DNA of 64,000 nt, taken from contig NZ_JAMBOG010000014.1 of assembly GCF_023715525.1 (NCBI RefSeq), positions 1 to 64,000 on the forward strand. The letters run 5' to 3'. This DNA is from Kocuria rosea. Lineage in GTDB: Bacteria > Actinomycetota > Actinomycetes > Actinomycetales > Micrococcaceae. The notes beneath the pieces are model-generated. The model did no database searches, was not told where the DNA came from, and saw only the letters and a list, made by a program, of their open reading frames with translations. This document shows, in pieces, positions 40,687 to 48,323 of the stretch (positions are counted from its first letter, which is position 1; each line of letters begins with the position of its first letter). Made by a program: the position numbers and the translations under genes.

Positions 40687-41862
40687 ATGAAGGCTCTGAC
40701 ATGGCAGGCGAAGCGCTCGGTGAGCGTCGAGGAGGTCCCGGACCCCCGGATCCAGGAGCCCACGGACGCGATCGTGCGGATCACCTCGAGCGGCATCTGC
40801 GGATCGGACCTGCACCTGTACGAGGTGCTGGGCCCCTTCATGGACAAGGGCGACGTGATCGGCCACGAGCCCATGGGGATCGTGGAGGAGGTCGGCTCCG
40901 CCGTCACGAACATCAAGGCCGGGGACCGCGTGGTGATCCCCTTCAACATCTCGTGCGGGCACTGCTTCATGTGCACCAGCGGCCTGCAGTCGCAGTGCGA
41001 GACCACGCAGGTCCGCGAGTACAACAGCGGCTGCGCCATCTACGGCTACTCCCGCATGTACGGCTCCGTGCCCGGCGGGCAGGCGGAGTACCTGCGCGTG
41101 CCGCACGCGGACTACGGGCCCATCAAGGTCCCCGAGACCGGTGAGGACGAGCGCTACCTGTACCTCTCCGACGTCGTGCCCACCGCGTGGCAGGCCGTGC
41201 AGTACGCCGCGCCGCCCGAGGGCGGGACGCTGGCGGTGCTGGGCCTGGGCCCCATCGGCCAGATGTCGGCGCGGATCGGCCGCCACCTCGGCTACCGCGT
41301 GCTCGCCGTGGACCCCGTGGCCGAGCGCCGGGCCATGGCCGAGCGGCACGGCGTCGAGACCCTCGACCTGCACCCCGGCGTCGGCGACGAGCTGCGCGAG
41401 CGCACCGGCGGCCGCGGCCCCGACGCGGTGGTGGACGCGGTCGGCATGGAGGCGCACGGCTCACCGGTGGCGGGCGCGGCGCACCAGGCGGTCGGGCTGC
41501 TGCCCGGGCCTTTGGCCCGCAAGGCCATGGAGACCGTGGGCACCGACCGGCTCAACGCCCTCAACACCGCGATCGACGCCGTCCGCCGGGGCGGGACGAT
41601 CTCGCTCAGCGGCGTCTACGGCGGCACGAAGAGCCCGCTGCCGCTGCTCACCATGTTCGACAAGCAGATCCAGCTGCGCATGGGCCAGTGCAACGTGAAG
41701 AAGTGGATCGACGACCTGCTCCCGCTCGTCGACGACCCCTCGGACCCGCTCGGCGTGCTCGACCTCGCGACCCACACGGTGCCCCTGGACCAGGCGCCGC
41801 TGATGTACGAGAAGTTCCAGAAGAAGGAGGACGGCTGCATCAAGGTGGTGCTCAAGCCGTGA
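40687..41862 (+). CDS. Zn-dependent alcohol dehydrogenase, formaldehyde-dehydrogenase-like
   Basis: This 391-residue MDR protein has catalytic-zinc residues in SSGICGSDLHLY and GHEPMG and the structural-zinc cysteines CGHCFMC...C. The cofactor motif GLGPIGQM is near 185. The long insert GAAHQAVGLLPGPLARKAME and overall length match glutathione-independent formaldehyde dehydrogenases that keep NAD bound. Start: an ATG after GAAGGAGG. A monocistronic gene followed closely by a convergent peptidase gene. The physiological substrate may be an aldehyde or a polyol. Confidence 0.87.
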   Translation: MKALTWQAKRSVSVEEVPDPRIQEPTDAIVRITSSGICGSDLHLYEVLGPFMDKGDVIGHEPMGIVEEVGSAVTNIKAGDRVVIPFNISCGHCFMCTSGLQSQCETTQVREYNSGCAIYGYSRMYGSVPGGQAEYLRVPHADYGPIKVPETGEDERYLYLSDVVPTAWQAVQYAAPPEGGTLAVLGLGPIGQMSARIGRHLGYRVLAVDPVAERRAMAERHGVETLDLHPGVGDELRERTGGRGPDAVVDAVGMEAHGSPVAGAAHQAVGLLPGPLARKAMETVGTDRLNALNTAIDAVRRGGTISLSGVYGGTKSPLPLLTMFDKQIQLRMGQCNVKKWIDDLLPLVDDPSDPLGVLDLATHTVPLDQAPLMYEKFQKKEDGCIKVVLKP

Positions 41863-41907
41863 GCCCGTCCGCGCCCCCGTCCGCCCCGCCGGCGCCGCTC
41901 GCCGGTG

Positions 41908-42645
41908 CTAGGGGTGGATGGGGGTCGCGGGGGTGTACTCGTTGCAGCCCTCCAGGCCGTTGTCGTACCCGTTGCTGAGCGCCTCGGTCCGCTCCGCCAG
42001 CGTGCCGTGGGTCCGCTGCTCCGACTCGACGTGCGCGATCCGCTGCAGCAGCCCGTTGACGTCCTCGACGTCGTCGGGGTACTCCAGCTGCCCGGCCCGG
42101 TCGGCGTAGCGCAGCCAGGCACCGGCGACGCAGTCGGCCTGGTTCTCGACCACCACGGACTCCTGGGGCGTGCGCGGCGCGGGAACCCCCATGATCGTCT
42201 GCACGTGGTGGCCCAGCTCGTGGGCGTAGCCCGCCGCGGGCGCGGCGTCGCCCAGCTCCGAGTAGAACTCCCACAGCTGGTCCTGACCGACGTAGACGGA
42301 GCGGTCGCCGGGGCAGTACATGAAGGACATGCTGTTGTACGGGGCCGGGGAGCCGTCCGCCGGGTTCCCGCAGCCCGTGAACCCGACCTGGCCCGCGGCC
42401 ACGTAGTACGTGGCCGCCGGACGGTTGCCGACGCCGTAGACCTCGTCGAACATGGGCTCCACCATGGCCACGACGTGGCCGAGGTAGACGTCCATGTCCT
42501 CGTAGGCGTGGCAGCCCTCGTGGGACCCGCTCGGGCAGCTCGACTCCACCTGCGGGGTGATCACGGCCCCGGCCGGCGCGGGGGCGACCACCCCCACGCC
42601 GGCGGCGAGGACGAAGGCGACCAGGGCGGAGGGTGCGCGGAGCAT
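41908..42645 (-). CDS. Secreted neutral zinc metallopeptidase
   Basis: The protein has 245 residues. Residues 1-28 are a signal peptide ending near PAPAGA. The zinc motif HELGH (142-146) and the third ligand E167 in ENQADCVAG identify the YpfJ-like neutral zinc metallopeptidase family. Six cysteines suggest disulfides in the extracellular protein. It lies convergent to the ADH gene and stands alone. The substrate is unknown. Confidence 0.85.
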   Translation of the reverse strand: MLRAPSALVAFVLAAGVGVVAPAPAGAVITPQVESSCPSGSHEGCHAYEDMDVYLGHVVAMVEPMFDEVYGVGNRPAATYYVAAGQVGFTGCGNPADGSPAPYNSMSFMYCPGDRSVYVGQDQLWEFYSELGDAAPAAGYAHELGHHVQTIMGVPAPRTPQESVVVENQADCVAGAWLRYADRAGQLEYPDDVEDVNGLLQRIAHVESEQRTHGTLAERTEALSNGYDNGLEGCNEYTPATPIHP

Positions 42646-42760
42646 GACGGACTCCTCGGATCGGCGGGCAGGTTCCTCCGAGGGTAGGACTCCCGGGCCG
42701 CGACCGGGGAACGTTACGTGATCGGGTCGGCCCCGGCCGGGTCCGGGCCGGCGCCCCCGG

Positions 42761-44059
42761 TCACCGGCCCACGGTGATCCGCACCCGCGCGGGCAGCAGC
42801 GCCGCGAGGTCGCCGTCGAGGGCGAGGGCCGGCGTCGTGGAGCCCAGGGCCGCGTCCGGGACGCCCCGGGTCGCCATGCGCAGGGCCAGCTCCGCGGTCA
42901 GCCACGGGGTGGTGCCGTAGCCCGGGTTGCCCTCCGCCTCGAGCAGGCCCGGGAAGACCGTCCCCTCGCGGGTGGTGAACGTGCCGCGGGTGGTCCACGA
43001 CCAGCCGGTGAGCACGTCGCCCTCCGGGCCGGTCCCGGCCGCGGGCAGCACCCGCGCCAGGACGTCGGCGAGCCGGGCGCGCACGGGGTGCGGCAGGCGG
43101 GTGGCGAGACCGGCGAGCGCCTGGAACGCGGCCACCGCCTCCGCCGCCGCGAACCGCCCGGCGCCCGGGGCCCCGCCCCACGGGCCGAGGGACATGGCCT
43201 CCCGGAACGCCAGCGGGTGCGCCGCGGCCCCCGGCACGGGGCTGAGCGCCTGGGTGCGGTGGACCACCGGAGGGTTGACCGCGGCCAGCGGGCTCATGGG
43301 CGCGAGCACCCGTCCGCCGGCCGTGCGGGCGCGCAGCCGCAGGGGGCTGGTCCGGCGCACCGCTTCGGGGTCGGCGGCGGTCCCGGTGCCGGGGGCGGGG
43401 TGCGGGACGCGCGCGGCGACGTCGCCCGTGCGGGCGGGGTCGGGATCGCGCAGGACCTCGACGAGGCTCTGCACGGTCCCGCCGGAGACCGACTCCGAGA
43501 ACCGGCTGCCCGGCGGGGTGCGCACGCTCGTGACGAGGTCGGCGCTGCGCAGGGTCTCCCCCGTCGCGGCCGCGTGCCGGCGGGCGGCGTCGACGAGCAC
43601 GTCGGGCGGCAGGGCCTCGAAGCCCGCCGTGTGCACGAGCGCCACCCCCGCGGCCCGGGCGGCGTCGTGCAGGTCCCGGTCGGTGCGCAGGACGAGCGGC
43701 AGCTCCCCCGTGAGGTCGAGGTAGTGGGTGCCCTCGGCGACGCACGCGGCGAGCACGGGCGGGGCGAGGCGGGTGTAGGGCCCGGCGAGGTTCACCAGCA
43801 CGTCCGCCCGCCGCACGAGCGTCCGCAGGGAGGCCTCGTCCGTGACGTCCGTGCGCACGGTCTCGGGCACGGGGACGGCCCGTGCGGCGCACAGGGCCCG
43901 CACGCGCCCGGGGTCCCGGGCGCCGACGACGACGTCCACGCCCGCTTCGGCCGCCCTGGCCACCAGGTGGGCCAGGGCCACCCGCCCGGTGATCCCGGTG
44001 GCCCCGAGCAGGCCCACGACGGGCCGGTCGTCGCGCGCTGCGCTCGTCGGTTCGTTCAT
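42761..44059 (-). CDS. Saccharopine dehydrogenase-like NAD(P)-binding protein
   Basis: The 432-residue protein has the N-terminal Rossmann segment VVGLLGATGITGRVALAHL and the family's VLVNLAGPYTRLAPPVLAACVAEGTHYLDLTGE and GFEALPPDVLVD. This pattern is that of the saccharopine-dehydrogenase/trans-acting enoyl reductase group, which in mycobacteria helps make phthiocerol-type lipids. No lysine-pathway gene is nearby, so a reductase acting on a lipid or polyketide is likelier. Start: the ATG at 44059. Confidence 0.8.
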   Translation of the reverse strand: MNEPTSAARDDRPVVGLLGATGITGRVALAHLVARAAEAGVDVVVGARDPGRVRALCAARAVPVPETVRTDVTDEASLRTLVRRADVLVNLAGPYTRLAPPVLAACVAEGTHYLDLTGELPLVLRTDRDLHDAARAAGVALVHTAGFEALPPDVLVDAARRHAAATGETLRSADLVTSVRTPPGSRFSESVSGGTVQSLVEVLRDPDPARTGDVAARVPHPAPGTGTAADPEAVRRTSPLRLRARTAGGRVLAPMSPLAAVNPPVVHRTQALSPVPGAAAHPLAFREAMSLGPWGGAPGAGRFAAAEAVAAFQALAGLATRLPHPVRARLADVLARVLPAAGTGPEGDVLTGWSWTTRGTFTTREGTVFPGLLEAEGNPGYGTTPWLTAELALRMATRGVPDAALGSTTPALALDGDLAALLPARVRITVGR

Positions 44060-44076
44060 CAGCCCACTGTAGGGAA

Positions 44077-44107
44077 CCGCCCCGGCCGGGTCGAGAGGCC
44101 GGGGCGG
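44077..44107. repeat. Inverted repeat in divergent intergenic gap
   Basis: CCGCCCCGGCC (44077-44087) and its complement (44097-44107) flank nine bases, between the divergent saccharopine-dehydrogenase-like and TspO-like genes. As neither gene ends here, an operator or leader structure is likelier than a terminator, but high GC alone could produce it. Confidence 0.3.
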
Positions 44108-44186
44108 GAGGCGGTGCCCTGGGAGCTCCCAGCACCCCGGCCTACGGTGTGGCCAGGACCCGCACCGCTCGAGGAGAGGCCCCGCC

Positions 44187-45017
44187 GTGAGCACGACCCC
44201 CACCCGGACCGGCCACGACGCCGCCCGCGCGACTGCGCGGGACCGCGTCCGCCAGGTCGTCGTCACCCTCAGCGAGATCGCCTGCGTGCTCGGCACGCTG
44301 GTCGGGATCGGCCTGTTCGGCACCCGGGTCGAGGAGTCCTCGGGCGGCAGCCTCGCCGCGGACGCCACCCTGCTCGCCCCGGCCGGGCCGGCCTTCTCGA
44401 TCTGGTCGGTGATCTACCTGGGCCTGGCCGCCTACACGCTCTGGCAGTGGTGGCCGCCGCGGGCCGCCGACCCTCGGGCGCGGGCCACCGGCTGGCTCGC
44501 GGCGGCGTCGATGCTGCTCAACGCCGGCTGGCTGCTGGTCACGCAGCAGGGCTGGATCTGGGCGAGCGTGGTCGTCATCGTGGCGCTGGTGCTCGTGCTG
44601 GGCCTGCTGGTGCAGCGCCTGGCGCAGGCCCCGGGCCGCGGCGGGCCGGTGGAGCGGCTGGTCGTGGACGGCACGTTCGGGCTGTACCTGGGCTGGGTGT
44701 CCGTGGCCACGGCGGCCAACGTGGCGGCCGCCCTGGTGTCCTCGGGCGCGTCCCAGCAGGGGCGGGGCGCCGAGTGGATCGGCGTCGCCGTGGTGCTGCT
44801 CCTCGCGGCCGTGGTCGCGGCGGTCCAGCGGCGGGTGGGCGCCCGCTGGGCGGTGGCCGCCGCGGCGGCGTGGGGACTGTCCTGGATCGCCGTCGGCCGC
44901 GCCGCGGACGAACCGCGGTCGGTGCTCGTGGCCGGAGGGGCGGCCGCGGCGGCGGTGCTGGTCGTGCTCGCCACGGCGGCGCTGCGCCGGCCGGGGCACG
45001 GCCGGCGGCCGGGCTGA
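44187..45017 (+). CDS. TspO/MBR-like tryptophan-rich membrane protein
   Basis: This 276-residue protein has about seven hydrophobic segments. AFSIWSVIYLGLAAYTLWQWW is the characteristic segment of the tryptophan-rich sensory protein-like family related to TspO, with LNAGWLL and GWVSVATAANVAA later. True TspO has five helices and about 160 residues, so this is the longer, less studied form. Start: a GTG after GAGGAGAGG. A terminator-like hairpin follows at 45018. Confidence 0.7.
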   Translation: MSTTPTRTGHDAARATARDRVRQVVVTLSEIACVLGTLVGIGLFGTRVEESSGGSLAADATLLAPAGPAFSIWSVIYLGLAAYTLWQWWPPRAADPRARATGWLAAASMLLNAGWLLVTQQGWIWASVVVIVALVLVLGLLVQRLAQAPGRGGPVERLVVDGTFGLYLGWVSVATAANVAAALVSSGASQQGRGAEWIGVAVVLLLAAVVAAVQRRVGARWAVAAAAAWGLSWIAVGRAADEPRSVLVAGGAAAAAVLVVLATAALRRPGHGRRPG

Positions 45018-45057
45018 CGGTTCCCGGGACGGGGGCTGCTCCCCGCCACGGGGACCG
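45018..45057 (+). terminator. Terminator after the TspO-like gene
   Basis: Arms 45018-45034 and 45041-45057 pair imperfectly (about 14 of 17), one base after the stop codon. It ends exactly where the next promoter begins. Confidence 0.55.
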
Positions 45058-45086
45058 TTGACGGGTCGGTGCGCCCCTTGTAGTTT
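45058..45086 (+). promoter_or_regulatory. Promoter of the signalling pair
   Basis: TTGACG (45058-45063) and TAGTTT (45081-45086) are 17 bases apart. This is one of the closest matches to the housekeeping consensus in the window. It would give a leader of about 80 bases before the GTG at 45172. Confidence 0.6.
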
Positions 45087-45171
45087 CGGCACATGCGCCG
45101 GGCCCCCGGCCCCGGTCGGCGGCCGCCCGCCGGGCACCGGTCCGGGCCCCACCGCCGAGCGACGGAGGACC

Positions 45172-46863
45172 GTGACCTCTCCCACCAGCGCATCCGACAG
45201 CCGCGACGCCACCGTCGCCATCGTGTCCGTGGACGACGACCCGGGGGTGTCGCGGGCGGTGGCGCGGGACCTGCGCCGCCGCTACGGCGAGCACTACCGG
45301 ATCGTGCGCAGCAGCTCCGGCGCCGAGGCCCTCGAGGCCCTGCGGGAGCTGAAGCTGCGGGGCAGCGACGTCGCGCTGCTCATCGCGGACCACCGGATGC
45401 CGGAGATGAACGGCATCGAGTTCCTGGAGCACGCCCTCGACCTGTTCCCCACCGCCAAGCGCATGCTGCTCACCGCCTACGCCGACACCGGCGCGGCGAT
45501 CGACGCCATCAACGTCATCGACCTGGACCACTACCTGCTCAAGCCGTGGGACCCGCCGGAGCAGAAGCTGTACCCGGTGGTCGACAGCCTGCTCGAGTCG
45601 TGGTGGGCGACGGAGCGGCGCACCGCGCCGGCCACGACCATCGTGGGCCACCGGTGGTCCGCGCGCTCCTTCGCGGTCCGTGACTTCCTCGCCCGCAACC
45701 AGCTGCCCTACCGGTGGGTGTCGGCCGAGGACCCCGAGGGCGGGCGCCTCCTGGCCGCGAGCGGGGTGGACGCCTCGGTGCTCCCGGTGGTCGTGACCGA
45801 GGCCGGCACCGCGCTGGTGGGCCCCAGCGACTCGGAGCTCGCCCGGCACGTCGGCCTGCGGACCGCCCCGCTGGACGACTTCTACGACCTGGTGGTGGTC
45901 GGGGGCGGGCCGGCAGGCCTGGGCGCCGCCGTCTACGGCGCCTCGGAGGGACTCCGGACCGTGCTGGTCGAGCGCAGCGCCACCGGGGGGCAGGCGGGCC
46001 AGAGCTCCCGGATCGAGAACTACCTGGGCTTCCCGGACGGGGTCTCCGGCGCGCAGCTCGCCGACCGGGCGCGGCGCCAGGTCTCCAAGTTCGGCGCCGA
46101 GGTCCTCACGACGCGCCACGTGACCGGGATCGAAGCGCGCGGCGGGGCCCGGGTCGTGGCCCTCGACGACGGCACCGAGATCGCCGGGCACACGGTCGTG
46201 CTGGCCACGGGGGTCGACTACAGGACGCTGGACGGCCCGGGCCTCACCGACCTCACCGGCAGGGGGGTCTTCTACGGCTCGACGACCACCGCGGCCTCGG
46301 ACTGCCGCGACGCCGACGTCTACGTCGTGGGCGGGGCGAACTCCGCGGGGCAGGCGGCGATCCACTTCGCCCGCACGGCCCGCACCGTCCGGGTGGTCAT
46401 CCGCGCGGGCTCCCTCCAGGCGTCCATGTCGCAGTACCTGATCGACCAGATCGCCGCGACCCGCAACATCGAGGTGGTCACGGACACCGAGGTGACCGCG
46501 GCCCGGGGCGAGGAGCACCTCGAGGGGATCACGCTCGCCGACCGGGTCACGGGCGCCACCGAGGAGGTCCCCACGAACTGGCTGTTCGTCTTCATCGGCG
46601 CGACGCCCCGCACGCAGCACCTGGCGGGCGTCGTGGCGCGGGACGACCGCGGATTCGTCCTCACGGGCAGCGACCTGCTCCGGGAGAACCAGCCGCCGGC
46701 CGGCTGGCACCTCGACCGCCCGCCGTACTCCCTGGAGTCGAGCACCCCCGGCATCTTCGTCGCGGGGGACGTCCGGTCCGGGTCGGTGAAGCGGGTCGCC
46801 TCCGCGGTCGGGGAGGGCGCTCTGGCGGTGACCCTCGTGCACAAGTACCTGGCGGACCGGTGA
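45172..46863 (+). CDS. Response regulator receiver fused to flavin reductase (TrxR-like)
   Basis: The protein has 563 residues. Receiver domain (about 13-135): phospho-acceptor D73 in IADHRMPEMNG, with acidic residues at 21-23, T101 and K124. A glutaredoxin-like domain follows (about 155-230; RDFLARNQLPYRWVS), lacking a CxxC. Then a thioredoxin-reductase-like FAD/NADPH domain with GGGPAG (244-249) and a second nucleotide motif in VVGGANSAGQAA. The usual CxxC of TrxR is replaced by STTTAASDC, with one cysteine left. Start: the GTG behind GGAGGACC. Overlaps the kinase gene (GTGA). Phosphorylation may switch a redox activity whose substrate is unknown. Confidence 0.88.
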   Translation: MTSPTSASDSRDATVAIVSVDDDPGVSRAVARDLRRRYGEHYRIVRSSSGAEALEALRELKLRGSDVALLIADHRMPEMNGIEFLEHALDLFPTAKRMLLTAYADTGAAIDAINVIDLDHYLLKPWDPPEQKLYPVVDSLLESWWATERRTAPATTIVGHRWSARSFAVRDFLARNQLPYRWVSAEDPEGGRLLAASGVDASVLPVVVTEAGTALVGPSDSELARHVGLRTAPLDDFYDLVVVGGGPAGLGAAVYGASEGLRTVLVERSATGGQAGQSSRIENYLGFPDGVSGAQLADRARRQVSKFGAEVLTTRHVTGIEARGGARVVALDDGTEIAGHTVVLATGVDYRTLDGPGLTDLTGRGVFYGSTTTAASDCRDADVYVVGGANSAGQAAIHFARTARTVRVVIRAGSLQASMSQYLIDQIAATRNIEVVTDTEVTAARGEEHLEGITLADRVTGATEEVPTNWLFVFIGATPRTQHLAGVVARDDRGFVLTGSDLLRENQPPAGWHLDRPPYSLESSTPGIFVAGDVRSGSVKRVASAVGEGALAVTLVHKYLADR

Positions 46864-48320
46864 GCCCGGTGCGCTGCAGCCCCGAGGAGCTGCGCACGCT
46901 GTTCCTCTTCGAGGAGCTGGACGAGGACCAGCTGTCGTGGGTCGCGGAGGCCGCGCGCGTGGAGAGCGCCGGGCCGGGCCCCGTCTACCAGGAGGGGATG
47001 CCGGCGGCGCAGCTCTACGTCCTGCTCGGCGGGGAGCTCGTGCTCACGCGGCGCGTCGGCGAGGACGAGGTGGAGCTCGTGCGGACGTCCCGGCGGGGGG
47101 TGTACGCCGGGGCGGTGCACGCCTATCTGGGGGACCGGGTTCCGCAGCGGTACGCCAACTCGATGCGGGCGAGCGCCCGCAGCTCCTTCCTGGTCCTGGA
47201 CGCGGCCGACTTCGCGGTCATGGTGTCCCGGTGGTTCCCCATGGGCGTCCACCTGCTCGAGGGCCTGCTCTTCGGCCTGGAGAGCACGCGCGAGGCCGTC
47301 GGGCAGCGGGAGCGGCTGATGGCCCTGGGGACGCTGTCGGCCGGCCTCACGCACGAGCTGAACAATCCCGCCGTCTCCGCGCTGCGCTCCGCCGAGGCGC
47401 TGCGCGAGGTGACGGCGGAGCTGGAGGGGACCATGAGCAGGACGCTCTCGGCGGCCACGCCCGAGGAGATCGCCCGGCTGACGGCCCTCCGGGACGAGGG
47501 CCACCGCCGGGCCCGCTCGGCGTTCCCCCTGCGGCCCATGGAGGTGGTCGACCGGGAGGACGCCCTCGCGGACTGGCTGGACGCCCACGGCGTCGAGGGG
47601 AGCTGGGAGCTCGCGGCGGCCTTCGTCCAGGCCGACGTCGACGTGGACTGGCTCGAGAGCACGGCCGCGGCCGCCAGCGACCTCGACGGCGCGCTGCGCT
47701 GGTTCGCAGCGGCGTTCTCGGCCGCGAAGCTGCTCGAGGAGATCCAGGACTCGGCACGGCGGATCTCCACCCTGGTGGACGCCGCCAAGCAGTACTCGCA
47801 GATCGACCGGGCGCCCTTCCAGGACGCCGACGTGCGGCAGCTGCTGGACAGCACCCTGGTGATGTTCCAGCACCGGATCGACCGGAGGATCGACGTCGTG
47901 CGCGACTACGCTCCGGACCTCCCGCCGGTCCCCTGCTGTCCCGCCGAGCTCAACCAGGTGTGGACGAACCTGATCGACAACGCGCTGGACGCCATGGGCG
48001 GGCACGGGACCCTCACCGTCGGGGCGCGCCGGGAGGGCGACGCCGTCCTCGTCGAGGTGGGCGACACCGGCCCCGGGGTCCCGGAGGGGATCCGGGAGCG
48101 GATCTTCGAGCCCTTCTTCTCCACCAAGCCCGTGGGGCAGGGCACGGGCCTCGGCCTGGACATCTCGTGGCGCATCGTCGTGCAGAAGCACCGGGGCGGC
48201 CTGCGCCTGGCGGGCGGGCCCGGGGACACCCGCTTCCAGGTGCGTCTTCCCGGCCGCCCGGGCGGTGCGCGCCCCGCCGCTGCGCCGCAGGAGCGGCCCC
48301 GGCCGCCTGCCGGGGCCTGA
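46860..48320 (+). CDS. Sensor histidine kinase with cyclic-nucleotide-binding-like domain
   Basis: The 486-residue soluble protein has an N-terminal CRP-like cNMP domain (about 5-120) without the canonical RxSR phosphate loop. The dimerisation domain has phospho-acceptor H165 in LTHELNNP. A helical insert follows (about 175-300), then the ATPase with NLIDNALDAMG, GDTGPGVP and FSTKPVGQGTGLGL. There are no membrane helices, so it senses inside the cell. Its GTG overlaps the receiver-flavin-reductase stop; the two form an obligate pair. Confidence 0.9.
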   Translation: MSPVRCSPEELRTLFLFEELDEDQLSWVAEAARVESAGPGPVYQEGMPAAQLYVLLGGELVLTRRVGEDEVELVRTSRRGVYAGAVHAYLGDRVPQRYANSMRASARSSFLVLDAADFAVMVSRWFPMGVHLLEGLLFGLESTREAVGQRERLMALGTLSAGLTHELNNPAVSALRSAEALREVTAELEGTMSRTLSAATPEEIARLTALRDEGHRRARSAFPLRPMEVVDREDALADWLDAHGVEGSWELAAAFVQADVDVDWLESTAAAASDLDGALRWFAAAFSAAKLLEEIQDSARRISTLVDAAKQYSQIDRAPFQDADVRQLLDSTLVMFQHRIDRRIDVVRDYAPDLPPVPCCPAELNQVWTNLIDNALDAMGGHGTLTVGARREGDAVLVEVGDTGPGVPEGIRERIFEPFFSTKPVGQGTGLGLDISWRIVVQKHRGGLRLAGGPGDTRFQVRLPGRPGGARPAAAPQERPRPPAGA

Positions 48321-48323
48321 GCG

